DNA of 64,000 nucleotides from contig NC_079368.1 in assembly GCF_021018895.1 (NCBI RefSeq), positions 8,988,001 through 9,052,000 of the forward strand, in the 5' to 3' direction. This DNA is from Seriola aureovittata (lineage: Eukaryota; Chordata; Actinopteri; Carangiformes; Carangidae). A program made the position numbers and the translations under genes. The notes under the pieces were generated by a model. It was not told the DNA's origin. It did no database searches and saw nothing but the letters and a program-made list of their open reading frames with translations. This document shows, one piece after another, positions 26,789-39,546 of the stretch; position 1 is the stretch's first letter, and the number at the start of each line of letters is the position of its first letter.

Positions 26789-29339
26789 TGGAGAAAGAGA
26801 CTGGTATTCCACTTAGATTCCAATTCCATAGGTCTCTGAGGGACAATTATACCAAGTGAGGAAGAAGTACTCTCTTTTCTCAATGCACTGGGGCGTGCAT
26901 ATTAGACGCCGCAACCATGGTGATACACTCACACACAGAAGAGTCTGCCAAGATTTAAACTGGGAAGCTTGTAAAAGCCGCTCTGAAAACTTCACATTGA
27001 CATTTTAGAACACAGAGAGATCTCTCTCTGAATAGTCCTGAAATTTAATGTGAGGCTGTGTGCAGTTAAACGATCTTCTCTGAGTCATGGCAACATAAAA
27101 AAAAAAAAAAAAAGTGTGTTTGCGAGATTTAAATTGCATGTACATGTATGCAAGCCTATTACTTGTGCATCCAGACGGCTTTAGATGTGGTGTTTATGGG
27201 GAAAATGTCAAAAAGTTTGGGCTCACCAAACACACAGACACGCGCGCGTACACACAGCCAAGGAGAGGGAGCCTGTGCAGATGTGCTGCCACTAGACATC
27301 CATCTTGTTTTCCCGCTTAGCTCAGTGCTCTATTTGTCTGAATCTATGTCATTTTAGCTCACTCAGGTCAACGGCAATTCAACCTCCTCTTTCGTTTGAG
27401 GCACTTCAGAATCATAATGTGATGCATGTGGGATAGGAACCTGCTAAACACAGTCCCTGTCACTGCTCAGACATTGCTGGATATAAATGATATACGCCCA
27501 GCGCTTGCCTTCCCCTTTCTGAGCCATACTACATCCTGTTTCCACATGTCCATGATCGCTGCTCTGTGCAAACGTTCTCTCCCACACCTTCTCAGGTAGT
27601 ATTCACGACGTGTCACTGTATTAGACTATAATCACACCTCCAGAAATGGCAGACAAAAAAAAAAAAAAAAAACTCTTAGTGATCTGGAAGAAAAAAAATA
27701 GTAACAAAAGGATTCGTTCAGAACAGTCGATATTTCATACTTCTTTCAGGGCTCAGCCTTGTTTCTCTCCTCTTAGTTGGTGCAGCTCTCCACTGGGCGC
27801 CTCATGGGAGCGGAGAAAATTACATCCTACCTGATAATTAGCAAAGTTCAGAGCAAACTAAAATCTGCCCCACTCTCTTAGCTCCCCACCACTGGCAGCT
27901 TTCTCTTAGCAACTAATTAAGTCCGCCTCTGAGATTTTCAGACAGCAATGGTGCTGGATGCTGCAACAGCAGAATTAAAAAACAAAAGGAAGAAGGATGG
28001 AAATGAAGAGTGAGAGTTCATTTTTTATTATGTTTTTCTGTTTCATCTTTTTATACTGACGAATAAAATATGACAATGGTATTCCTGGAGGGAGTATTAT
28101 TATTTCACACATGGATGCATTCTTCAAATAGAAATAACAGTGTTGGCCGCCATTACGCACAGTAGCAGTAGCAAATAGCAAAGCGCCCTCTGTCCATAAT
28201 GTTCTTTAATTATTATAATGTCATCATCCATATCCGGCAATGTTGCATGAAAAAGGAACAGCAGAACACACCGGGTATTAAATGCAAATCACTAATGTCC
28301 CCACAGTTGAATGGAATCACACTACACATACAGCATTATTAGTGATGTTATCGTCACTGTTGCAAATCATATTTGAGACTCCTCATATGAGACGTGTATG
28401 GTCACAGAATGGGGTTTGATGCATGTTTTTTTTTTTTTGTTGTTTGTTTTTTTTTTGCTTCATATTTTTCATTTATGGTTTAAATTGTTTGTGAAGACTG
28501 CTTTTATTTTTGCCAGAGTTGTCCCAGTCACCTCGAGTCTTAACAGAGGTGTTAGCAAAGAAGGCGAGGAGAACAAATACATCAAAAGAGAATAATGAAG
28601 AAAGTCTGTGATTCAAGTGCAACAAAAATAATCACTAATTGTAATCTGTCATAAACCTTGAGTCAAACAGTTGAATACAAGTTGCTCATTAGAGATGCTT
28701 GAGCCACTGGGCCACTGATGACTTGCAGGGTAAGTGGAGTCAGCTTTAAAAGGCAACCCAACAGCCTCCTTGATAAGGCTCTGGGTTGCACTGAGACTGT
28801 TTGTGATGTGCAATCCATGAGAGACAGAGGAAGCAGGCAGGCAGACAGTCATTATTTTCTCCACAATTACCTGAAGTCCTTGATAACGAGCAAAAAAAAT
28901 GCCATATAATTAGAAAAACACCAGCAACACCATTATTGTCAGGAGAACACAACAGTATAATGAAGCAATTATAAATGAGCAGCTTTGTGCTTGTCATTAA
29001 TTTCTGCTTTTAAGGATGTGGAGATGAAGCATGGCTAAACGTCAGAGGCGGAATGAGCTGAGAGGATGTTTAGGTGGGTTAGGCTACGAGGAGAGCACTC
29101 TGGGGTGTTGTGCGTGTGTGAGGGGCTTGCGGCACAGACAGTTCGGGGGCCCGTGCAACTGCTGGTGATAAGTCCACCGAGTCTCAGCATGGACAAAATG
29201 TCCACTGGGGGACACTTTAAACAGGTTATAATAACCTTCTATCATGCAAGTGCAACTAAAGCTCCCAGTCTGAAATGTGTGTTTACATGTAAGCACAGAT
29301 GAGGACACGCAGGTTCCACTGGATATCATCACACACACC

Positions 29340-29340
<1 letters not shown>

Positions 29341-29370
<30 letters not shown>
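29341..29370. repeat. (AC)n microsatellite
   Basis: About 15 AC units preceded by ACACACACCA. Confidence 0.95.
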
Positions 29371-29374
<4 letters not shown>

Positions 29375-29720
29375 TTCAAGTTGTTTATTTTGTATCAAGT
29401 GGAAGATGCTTAGTTGCCAAATGAAAGGTAATGAGGAAAAGTACAAGCTGGGCGAGGAGCTTGCCCTTTTCACACATCATCACAAAGATTGATCTCTCCT
29501 TCCCTTCCTCTCACTCCTATCTGGTCTCAATTGAGAGATACTACATTTGAAATTCATGCAGATTTTCCTTTGAAATGTATACTGTGCTCCTGATGCAGAT
29601 GCGCAATTAGGTAACGTGTTGCATTTCATTAAAAAAATTTCCCCCCCGACCACTGAGTGGATTAGAGACAAGTTTTTATTAATGAGCCTTTTTCCCTCTT
29701 TGATTTCTCCACATATTGAG

Positions 29721-29819
29721 ATGAGTGGAGACAAGCTGAAATCCCAGTTTCCTCCTGACATGTCAGGACTACAGTCGGCTCAGTTGTTTGCCACCTCAAA
29801 GGCATCAAACAGCAAAAAG
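29721..29819 (+). CDS. exon of an unrecognised small plus-strand gene (33 codons)
   Basis: Seen: 99 bases from ATG reading MSGDKLKSQFPPDMSGLQSA QLFATSKASNSKK, then the donor AAG|GTGAGCAA in phase 0. The ATG directly follows TTTCTCCACATATTGAG, so this could be either a first coding exon or an internal exon with that acceptor. The frame is also open for 105 bases upstream of the ATG. It joins in phase to the terminal exon at 32510. No family is recognised; function unknown. Confidence 0.4.
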
Positions 29820-30458
29820 GTGAGCAAATAAGAAAGACAGGGAGTGAGTGAAGTCACTCCACTTGGTATACCCTGAGAGTACAACTCCAAAGCACTGTCC
29901 TCCTCAGTTAGAAATGCCATCTTATTAACACGTCCTTCAGCACACTTCATCATATTGTCTTGAGAAGGCAATTGTATGGAAGGGGCAATTAGGACAGAGA
30001 AGCTGTGAGGTTGCCATTATTTTAGAATTTAATGACCACGCAATACGGAGCTAGATGTAGAAATGAGGGCTACAATACTACAATTATGCATAATCTGGCA
30101 GATCTTACTGCACCCCCCACACTCCTCTTCCTTTCGCCTTGAATAAATTTACATGGAAATGCATCTCTGCCTAATTTATTCAGAAAAAATTAGAATATAC
30201 ATTACAAATATTTCCATAGACGACATCAGCAACATGCGGTTATGAATTTAATGACTTATTTCTTTGTATTCGTGCTTTTAGGACCCCCACCCCTCCCCCA
30301 GGCAGGGTTTTTAGGGAAACATAAATAATTAAACACAGACGTATATATTGATATTTATATTCACCTTTCATTTTTTCCAGCTGCTGTGCCATTCATTCTA
30401 TAGGGAAAAAAAAAAAGCTTTCCAGCCCATAACTCTAAAGGGACTGAGGAAGTGTGTG

Positions 30459-30461
<3 letters not shown>

Positions 30462-30532
<71 letters not shown>
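30462..30532. repeat. (GT)n microsatellite, long
   Basis: About 35 GT units, then CAGTGTGTGTG. Confidence 0.95.
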
Positions 30533-30533
<1 letters not shown>

Positions 30534-32509
30534 AGTGTGTGTGTTTTTATGCTGTAAAACCAAGTATGTGTGCCACTTGTAGTGGCAAGATACATGACTC
30601 TGGACACAACCCAAAAGCAGGGATTATTGACACGGATGCTACACCATTAATAAGCCCCTGTATCCTTTGTGTTTGGGGTCGCCACTGCTGCAGTTAACTA
30701 TAACTTGTCAAGGCTGTTCCAGCCGCACAATGCGTACCTCATGCATCTCCTGTCAGCAGGCATAATTCCTGGATGCTGGCACGCCGCTGATTTCTGCATA
30801 AGTGATGCGAGCCTTCTAGTAGAGTTAGGAGCACGAGTCTTTTGCCATTGAGAGATGTTCATCATTCTTGATCTGGCTCTGTCAAGACCTGGTGTTTTAG
30901 TGCCTCTCACGATTAGGCAGAATTGACAGGCCAAGAAGGCAGTGAATAGCAAAAATGTGAGGAACTAAGGGGGTGTGGTGTAGGCTGTAGGGTGAAGTGG
31001 AGTGTGGCCGCCATTTAATCTGCAATTTATCAGTTTAGGCTGCACCATGTAACATCAGGGAGATTACATTCTGGAGAGAAGGAGCTCTATCTCTCCTCCA
31101 TCCCCTCCTCCTCCCCTATCTCCTCTCACATGCCTCCTAATGTCGTCTGATGGCAGAACGCGGAGGACAAAGAGGGAGGACTGTCTTTATTGTCACCATT
31201 ATTGTTTCTGAAACCCTTAATTAATATATAGCATTGTGGACTCCTCTGTGAGTAAGAAATGAGGTGCCAGTGACAGAGAGACGGAGCGTAAGAGGTTTGC
31301 TGCAGGGAGAGAGGCTGTGTCTTTTATAGAGGCATGTTTGTCATAAAAAGAAATAAAAAAGAAAGTTGGGCCGGACTTGCACATGCACAAGCACACACTC
31401 TGCATGTGCATTCAACCACACATACACTCTGCCAATGATGTCTGCACATGACCTCTGACAACACTGATCACATTGGGCCAATAAATGCTTAATTGCCATT
31501 TTTCCATTGGGCTGCTTTATTGATGTCATTTCAAAAGTGATTAATATGAACTTTTAACTAGCTGTTGCATTTAGCACTAAACAAAACTGAACTGGCGTGT
31601 TGGATTCTATTGACTTGTTTGATTTTTCTAACAGTGTACATTGATGAAATTAATTCAAAAATGTGTTGTTGTAATATGTCAAACTACAATGATATGATAT
31701 GTTTTTGCAAATGGAATAAAAAAAATTTGGTGCAGTGTTCTGCACTTGAGGATGAATTTTTTAATAACATCTTTTAGGAAATCAACATTTCTGCATTTTA
31801 TCAGAGGCAGCATGAGGAGGCAGGTGTTCATTTTTTAATATTTACACAAATATCTTAGTCAAGTGAATCCAAAATATTTTCTCAACATTTGTGCTCCTTG
31901 CACACTCTCCATGGTGTTTAAAGGGGCCATTAACAGGGTCACTAATGCTTTTAATATACACTGGTAGAGGATACCAGCAGTACGCTCACTACTCCAGTTT
32001 TTATCTCTCGTTCTTGGAGGGCAGAAACACAAATATGAAGACGCTGGCTTACAGGAAGGAAACCCATGGCAGCCTGATATTAAAATGGTTCAGGAGTCAA
32101 GTAGAACAAGTCAAGTAGCTCGAGGGCAGACAAAAGAGAGAGAAAGAGGAGCGAGTGAACAGGTCATTCTTAAAAGCTAATGGACTGTCAATGGTCATAT
32201 CGTAATATATTGAATATTCTAAAATATGTTTGCTTCATGTGAAGGCTGCACTATTAGTCATTGACTGCCTATTATTTAAATGAGACTATTGATCAACAAT
32301 AATAAAAACATCTCAGCAAAACAGGAATGAATTCAATTTATATATTTATAGTTGAATAATGTTAATTAAACAGTGAGTTTCCAATTGTAATATTATTATT
32401 CTTTCCAAAATATGGTTTCAGTTATTAGTTTCAATCGATATTGAATTATTGATACACCTCCTTAATTCTTTTTTATGTCTTTTTCTACTTCTTGGTAACC
32501 TTTGCGGAG

Positions 32510-32701
32510 TCGGTGGAGTGGAGTCTGTCCACCAGCTGCTCAGATCAGTACTCAGCACTGCAGCAGCTTATAGTGATATCCACCAGATGGACTGCAGCCT
32601 CAATATCAGGCCATGCAGAGCTTTTACAAAGCACATTTCTGTGCCCGGACATACAGAAAAAGCAGCCAACACTCGTGCAACAGTATATACTTCAACTGTA
32701 A
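32510..32701 (+). CDS. terminal exon of the unrecognised small plus-strand gene (63 codons plus stop)
   Basis: A long pyrimidine tract (CTTAATTCTTTTTTATGTCT and on) has no AG until GCGGAG at 32509. From 32510 the phase-0 reading is SVEWSLSTSCSDQYSALQQL, then IVISTRWTAASISGHAELLQ, to LVQQYILQL and TAA at 32699. Composition is protein-like, with an amphipathic-helix pattern. AATAAA follows within 100 nt. Joined to 29721-29819 it gives 96 codons. No homologue is recognised, and an old pseudogene fragment is the main alternative. Confidence 0.4.
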   Translation, partial: SVEWSLSTSCSDQYSALQQLIVISTRWTAASISGHAELLQSTFLCPDIQKKQPTLVQQYILQL

Positions 32702-32796
32702 ATCAGGGTATGTATGTATTTGTACATTTAAAATATTACGTTTTAAGATGAAGGGAGGACACACATGTTGGTGCAATGTATTGTTTCATGATCACC

Positions 32797-32802
32797 AATA
32801 AA
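32797..32802 (+). terminator. candidate polyadenylation signal of the small plus-strand gene
   Basis: AATAAA about 96 nt after the TAA at 32699-32701, followed by GCAGGCTTTATTAAGC and then GCCTGTGTCC, a plausible G/T-rich downstream element. Confidence 0.4.
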
Positions 32803-33224
32803 GCAGGCTTTATTAAGCATGCCTGTGTCCCGAGGGTTATTTTCTAGACATTCCCAGGAGGAAGTATGAGCCGCTACACTTATCTGCACAGCCTCTCTCC
32901 AGCGACAGAGAGCTTGATCCATCCTGAAAGGGGGATTGAACTCTCACAAGATGAAGACATGACATCTTCGGCTTACTTGATGTCAATGATAGGACAGCTC
33001 ACTTGTAGATCGGGCATGTTGCCAGCCAGCTCTCCCTGGGTCCTGAATGCCGTCTCTGAACAGAGGCCAACGACACAGATGACATCCGGGGAAGCCCGTC
33101 ACCTGTTGCTTAAGGACAGAATAATCAAAGTGGGTCATACCAGGACGCTGGCCTTGCAGTGTGCACAGGTCTGATGTGTTCATCTTATGCATGTTTGAGT
33201 GTGTGTGTGTGTGTTTTCCTAGAC

Positions 33225-33400
33225 TTGTCAGGGCAGCAGCCAGAGCTGAGCCCTGAAATCCACCCCAGTGACAGAGATCATCAGCATCAGCAGCAGATCT
33301 TCAGCCTGGATCATGTTCACAGTGAGGTCCTCGCCAGGCAGAGACACCACTGCACTGTCCAGCTGTACAAGAAATTGCTGTCTGCCAACACGTTTCTGAA
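33225..33400 (+). other. exon-like segment, unassigned
   Basis: Acceptor TTTTCCTAGACTTGTCAG is followed by an open frame containing HQQQIFSLDHVHSEVLARQR and HHCTVQLYKKLLSA. No good in-frame donor was found nearby. May be chance or a degenerate coding remnant. Confidence 0.2.
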
Positions 33401-34577
33401 CATTGATTTAGCAATGTTTAAATCAGCAAACATATTTATAAGCACCAGGAGCATTTCTCTTGGCAATTACAACAAAGGTCATTTTAATATAAACAAATTA
33501 CAACTTTATTGATTTACATGCATCCAGGTAAAATACATGTTATTATTGCCCTTAAGGGATTTTTTTCTCTCCTTACGATCCACACTTGACACTTGCCTAA
33601 CAATGTTGTTTAATTGCAACCTCGATGAAACATGCATGCTCAATCACAGAGGGAGTTTACTGTCGAATTTATGGAAATGCTCGAAAGAGTCCTGTGTTAG
33701 TTGTAGGGTACACCTGCACTTGTCAAGGTACTCAAGTACGCTGGGTAATTGGCTGTTGATTGCTGCCATTAACATGTGATGGCTAAGTGCATCTAATTCC
33801 TGTTCCATTTCCACGGTTCAATTTAATGTCACCACCCACTCTTTTTCTCACAGGTGATTAGCCGAGCCTGCGAAATTTGTTCTTTTTTTTAATGATATAA
33901 GCACAATATAAGGAAGGAGCGGTAGCATCAGAAGCACCATTGTAATTGACACCTTTGCCTAGCTGATATGCTTTGTGGTGAGCAGTAAAGGAAAGCATGG
34001 GGAATGTCATTTATCCCTGTGTCTAATATTTTAGACCAAATCCTCGTTGGTTTAATGCCACAATAAAAGTGCAAAAGGGTGCATTAGTCCACATAAAGTC
34101 TGCTTTGGAATGATGTTATAGCTAACATGATTGGTAGTGTCTTAGCATTACTGCATCTCCGTGGTTTAATATTGACTCTCTATAGCAACCTTCTAATGAA
34201 CCAGAGCTGTTCTGTCATTTGTTGCAAGACACAAATCTCCTTTTCAACCCTTTGTCTCTTGCTTTTTACAAACTGATGCAGAGAATGGTGCTCACTTTTA
34301 CTATTTGCATATATTTACAGTATCACCACTTCAGGGCACAGAGACTTGGTATCCCTTTGAGTTTTAATCTCCTCGTCTGCCTGCATCCTCGCGGCTATTT
34401 CATTTAAGTTTTAATATGTGTATTTGACATTTTGTTCATTTGGACCCCTCCCCCCCACTTAATTTAATTGACGTGCTGCTGCCTTGTGTTGTTTATTTTG
34501 TCCTTTGTGAAGATTTCCCGCCACTAACCGCAGATTAGTCCACTATACATATGGATCTGTAGCATGGAGTACACACA

Positions 34578-34578
<1 letters not shown>

Positions 34579-34637
<59 letters not shown>

Positions 34638-34675
34638 CCTATATATATATATATAGCCTATATATATATATATAG

Positions 34676-34725
<50 letters not shown>

Positions 34726-34738
34726 CTATATATATATG
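34579..34738. repeat. (TA)n tract with three 19-bp AGCCT units and an inverted AGGCT: foldback
   Basis: About 160 bp of alternating TA is interrupted by AGCCT centred near 34638, 34657 and 34676 (exact 19-bp period), and by the inverse AGGCT at 34723-34727. The right arm can pair with any of the left units over 20 bp or more, around a (TA)n loop. Confidence 0.9.
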
Positions 34739-35607
34739 CACGTGACGGGTGGGAAGAGGGCGCGCGCTTGTATGAGTTTCTCACAACATGGAAAATGCCA
34801 CGAGGAACTTTGCACAACAATAGCCATTCTTATGAATTATTATTAAGTATTAAAAAGTATTGTCTTTTTTTCATCTTTAAGTGTGTTGTCATTCCTACTA
34901 CTACTTCTGCTATTACTACTACTAATAATAATGATATTATTAATAATAATAATAATACATTTTTAATTTGTCTAATATCCATAATAAACAAAACAGATCC
35001 AGTTCCAGACAGCAGGTCCCACTGGTTTTAAAATGTCAAGCCGTCGTGCCCCGTGGTGTTCTTTGTCTGAGCCGCTCTCAGATCAGCTCTGCAGACCGTC
35101 GTCGGGAATGGTGCGTCTGCCATCTGCCGGACACCGAGGGTAAAACATGCACCAGTGCTGTGGACAGCGTGCAGTACACTGATATCAGACAGCAATGGGG
35201 ATGTTTGTTGTGCTTCTTACAACTGCATTGTGACGGTCTGATGTGGTTACTACGAATACCTGCTTTAAGGGTAATGGATCTTTGGAATAAAGCTGGAATC
35301 TCTGTAAAATTGTAATGCTCATTTGGGGATTTCTGCATTTTGTGGTATCTAATAATACACCTTCTGTCATCTTATTGCACTTCATTTTATTTTCTACACC
35401 TAGATTATTGATCTTACTAAACTATACTTCCATCTATTGAATTTAGGGCCCTATACTTTCATACAAAAATGTACAACTGGTTATTGATTATTTTTCAGCA
35501 AGGCATTACTGATCATTTTATTGTGTCACTGTAAAAATCTACATGTTGTTATCATGGTTTTTCACATTTTCAACAAGTTTAACTTGTATTTCCACACAAC
35601 CCTACAG

Positions 35608-35798
35608 GAAGCCAACCTAAGAGGAATTTGTGTGATTTCAAGAGATCATTGGCTGAATGTGAGGAGATGGAGGCTACAGTTAGGTCGGGGGAAGCTCTCC
35701 TCCACTGTTCCCCTACAGTCAGGAGGTACCAGACCAACAGTGTGAAGTCATGCATGAGCCCCGCTGGACTGATCATCTGTTATTGCACAGCCATCTGG
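35608..35798 (+). other. exon-like segment, unassigned
   Basis: Acceptor CCACACAACCCTACAG and donor CATCTGG|GTGAGACC bracket 191 bases. They are open in one frame throughout (RNLCDFKRSLAECEEMEATV and on to CYCTAIW) and in a second for 46 codons. It could be a further exon of a plus-strand transcript or a non-coding RNA exon. No homology recognised. Confidence 0.25.
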
Positions 35799-36519
35799 GT
35801 GAGACCCCAGGCCTGTTTAGATCTTCAAGCAACAGGAATGACATCAATATAAAACTCAGAAGAGTCAAACAAAACCTGTCTTATTCGTTGCTTGATCCAT
35901 CTGCCATCACCTGAAAAACAAACTCTTCTGCACTGATACCTTCTATAAACTTGAAGTTAACAGTAACACCTCATGAAAGTGAGCCTCATGTTCCCTCTAT
36001 TTCACTGCTGAGGCAGGTATTAGCCAATAATAATACAGCATGTGGTGCAGTTTAATACAAAATAAAACCAAGTCTCCTTTTATCACACATCAGCTAAGTG
36101 CCACATAGTCAAAAGATCCGATCTCAAATCTGGCCTATCTAGCCATTGGCTTACGCAGCTAATTAACTTCACACACCAAAATTTGAATTTAAATTAACGA
36201 TTGCAAGATATCATCAGGGGACACAAACCACCCCACGAAGAAGTTTATGATGAAAAAAAGATGAGTATTAGAGAAGGCAATCGGTGAAGTAAGGAGGGCT
36301 TTTAGATGAGGGGATATCTCCAATTACAATCCACCGTACACTTGTCAGCAGTAATGAAATGTTTGCTGAGAGGTTGCTATTTGTGGCTGCTAGATTGGAT
36401 GATGCTGCTCCACTGCCCCCACTAACAATTATATTCCATGCATAAATTTCCCTAGCATCTCTTGTATTGTGAACTGTTGGCCAGATATACCTACAACTGT
36501 CCAAGAAGCCACAGAATAA

Positions 36520-36760
36520 TGAAACATTATCGTGCGCGTACAGTAGACATGATATTCAACTCCTGCGGAGAAAATGCATAATGTATCTCAAGAGGCACAG
36601 AGCAAGAAGAATAAAAGGAAAAAAAAGGAAAAACTTCTGCTTCTTTTATTGTTTTTAAAGAATTACATAATGCATTAATCACAGTAAAGACAAACCGGCT
36701 TTCCCCGCATGTCATAATTGTGCAAGCTTACAATTAAATGTAAAATTAGATGTAAGATGT
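36520..36760. promoter_or_regulatory. candidate conserved non-coding element downstream of gapvd1
   Basis: Contains AATGCATAATGTATCTCAAG and TTACATAATGCATTAATCAC, inverted ATGCAT/TAAT-type octamer and homeodomain words, without repeats or coding potential. Suggestive only. Confidence 0.25.
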
Positions 36761-38824
36761 AAAACTTCTGTTTTTTTTTTTCCTCTGCTCAGCCTTTCAA
36801 CTCAATTGTACAGGGAGCAGAGCAGTAAAGCTTCGAAGAACGGACCAACTCTTTAGTCTCTGTACTTGACACCAGTGCCCGGTGGTTTGCATACGATCAG
36901 GGATAAAAACGTACAGATGCTATTACAGCCATATGCGTTTGTCTGTAAATAACTTGCTGCTTTGATCAGTCCTCCACTGGGGTCATTCGTAGCTGCTGTG
37001 ACCGGCTATCTGAGGAAACACTGAAACATAAGCCAGGTCCAAATAATTTCATCAGATTTGTGCAGTATGTATTTCCAATTAAAGTGACATCACATAAACC
37101 TAATTAGTATAGATGCAACCTGCAACTTGATTTTCCAGTGCATGGTTTTCTCATCAAATTGATTACACAGACCCTGCAAGGAAGTGCACTGCACATACGA
37201 ATCTAGTGCACGTGCTACTGTAGGTGGATATAAAAATGCATTTGTGATGTTGCTCATAAACATGGATGTTCATCAGCTCGAGAGAGTAACAGTCAGGTGC
37301 TTAACTTCGCTACTCAAATATCATTTTAATCACAATATGTTTATGTTATGACTGCAAATGCCAAAAGTAAAGACATTTCAAAATGCACTGCTCCCTGTCA
37401 AATCTTTCCAGGAAAAGACGTCTGTTTTGTGCAAAATAAATCGAGTTCTGATATGCAAGTATCACGGACACAAAGAGAGGCTTTGCATCCTCTTGCAGGT
37501 TCAATTACTGGCCTGTGGCAGATACTAATCCTATTCTACTGTTTATCATGATTGAGAATGTACAGACCATTCAATGACTTCATGCAAGAGGAGGCAGAGG
37601 GTCAACCAATCACGCAGTCGTCTCACACACACTCACTAGACAAAAACCACACTCATGTACTACACCAACCACTTTAGCATAAACTGCAAGTCAGTAACAA
37701 GTCAATAGTGTTGATTATTTGCTCTTCTATCCTACTGTGTATTGTGCTGTCAGGTCATTTACCATGAAAAGAAATGGATTATCGAAAACTATAATACATG
37801 TGGCACTTCTGTGCGCAAAAATGAAGCAGAGGATTTCAAGAGAAAAGGAGTTTTAGTTATTTCTGGATAATTAAAGACATGCTTGTACTATTATCGGAAA
37901 GATACAATGACACTGGGATATCACAGCACGCCAAATTGGAAGAAAAAAAAGAAAGAAATATAAGTGCACATAAACACGAGTCCCTTTCTTGAACTTATGA
38001 GGAGGTAGAGCTAATATCCAATAGTTCACTAGTCAGCCCATGCGGAAACATGTGGCATCTCAGGTATAAGATTAGAAACTAAAATGTCTTTGTTCATTAA
38101 AGAAGGCTTGTGTTAATTAAGGGTGATGTGACGACAATAAGCATCACAGCAGGTCAATTTCCAACTTTTCCTCCCTTCCCCGTCACCGTTTTACTATTTT
38201 TTTTTTTTTGACCAGTGCAAAAATGATCCAGTACTCTGGTGTAAACCAATGCAGGACAGTTAACTGTATACAGACCAATATCAGGCTCATTGGTTTCAAC
38301 TCTGAGGTAGGATCGAGAAAACCAGAGGGGACTGTTGTTCAAACTCAAGTGCATTAAAGGGACAGAGCCATGACAATCAGTGATGTGGTGATGCTCATGT
38401 TCCTGCGGCGAGGGCTGGACAAAGGTGTCTCAGTGGGACGTGGTTGGCCCATTGGAGTGTGTTTGTGTGTGTGTGGGCGGGGGTATTAATGTCTATGCTG
38501 GATAAAAAAAAAAGAAAAAAAAAAAAGAAAAACTCAAAAATAACTACCTGTACAGAGCGCCCCACACCAAAGGCACTATTTTCAATATATCCATAAATGC
38601 CACCACTTCTCTGTGCACGAACTGACCCTGTATCATCACCGTCCAGCATCCCCACTTTAGGGCTACTCATTGCTAAGGTGCCTTCCTAACTCAAGCTTTT
38701 CTTGCAAGTTTATTATAATAACACCACTTGCCTCAGACATCTCGAATGGGCATGATATGCATTTTCATTTTTTTTAAAATTAGATAAACAAAAGCATTAA
38801 ATAGAATTACAGAAATAAATACAT

Positions 38825-38830
38825 TTTATT
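38825..38830 (-). terminator. gapvd1: candidate polyadenylation signal of gapvd1
   Basis: AATAAA on the minus strand, about 720 nt after the gapvd1 stop, followed by T/G-rich sequence. Chosen as the first canonical hexamer. A second AATAAA about 115 nt further is an alternative. Confidence 0.4.
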
Positions 38831-39408
38831 TCATATAAATATGTGGGCCCTTATGTCCAAATTGTCACTGACACACGTGTTTTTGGGAATAAGATGAAGT
38901 AAACAATTCCTGAAATAAGCTGCCCTACTGTTTGATACACTAACCTTGATGAGTAGTATGGTTATTGTGAAGTGATTTCAGTGTTTATGAGTCACTAAAT
39001 CCCATCAGTAACTATCATGCACTGTAAATCCCAACGTTACAATGCATTTAATGAACATTATACTGTAATTTAATTGGAAGCCCTTCCCTCTCACTCGGGG
39101 GAAAAAAAAAGATCAGTGATCACATCAAGCAAGTCTGGTCCCTTTATATAGGATTATCTTTTACGTTGATTTAATGTCATATTGGTAACTGTGTGTATAT
39201 AAAATTCCTAATACAGACCCCAAAAGTGAAACATTACTGAAGAGACAAAGATAAAAGGAAAAATCCAAATCAGGTTCAAAGTTAACATCTTGCCAATTTT
39301 TCCCCAAGGCCGTTTTTTTTTTTTTTCTTTTTTTCACCACGGCTAAAACCTGGATTTGTCCACATACATACAGTAATATATATTTTGTAATCTTTCAACG
39401 TCTCTGGC

Positions 39409-39416
39409 TATGTACA
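39409..39416 (-). promoter_or_regulatory. Pumilio-response-like element in the gapvd1 3' UTR
   Basis: Minus-strand TGTACATA matches the consensus UGUANAUA bound by PUM proteins. It lies about 130 nt after the stop codon in a T/A-rich context. A single 8-mer can occur by chance. Confidence 0.35.
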
Positions 39417-39546
39417 AGCTATACAAATAAAGAGCAGGCTGTGGGCCAGGTTTTATAAGCTGTGCAGAGGGAGCAGTTGGTTGGGAAGTCTCCCAGTCTC
39501 CCGGCTCCTTCCCCCGCAGTCTGCCCATACAGGTGGCTGTTCTGCT

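Larger units (their letters stand above)
12181..29720. other. non-coding region, no gene seen
   Basis: No exon with both family resemblance and splice signals was found on either strand. The region holds microsatellites, G-rich tracts and G/C-richer islands near 13600-13880, 17160-17310, 24070-24430 and 26100-26290, which could be regulatory elements. It is probably intergenic or a very long intron. Confidence 0.55.
32803..38824. other. mostly non-coding region between the candidate small gene and the gapvd1 3' end
   Basis: Contains two weak exon-like segments (33225-33400, 35608-35798), the TA foldback at 34579 and candidate regulatory sequence at 36520-36760. No recognised gene. Confidence 0.5.
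38825..39546 (-). other. gapvd1: gapvd1 3' UTR (proposed extent)
   Basis: The stop is followed by AT-rich non-coding sequence on the minus strand. The first clear AATAAA on that strand lies at 38830-38825, with a T/G-rich stretch downstream; another AATAAA is at 38714-38709, and ATTAAA variants occur near 39170 and 39070. The real cleavage site cannot be decided from sequence alone. A Pumilio-type octamer UGUACAUA lies at 39416-39409. Confidence 0.5.

Noticed and set aside
35034..35140. ATG-starting open segment followed by GGTAAAAC resembling a first exon
   Set aside because: Weak donor, no phase-compatible partner exon and no recognised peptide; left out of the features.
1..38000. Search for mapkap1 or pbx3 exons expected from tetrapod synteny
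   Set aside because: No segment on either strand resembled SIN1/MAPKAP1 or PBX3 protein sequence, so neither gene is called.
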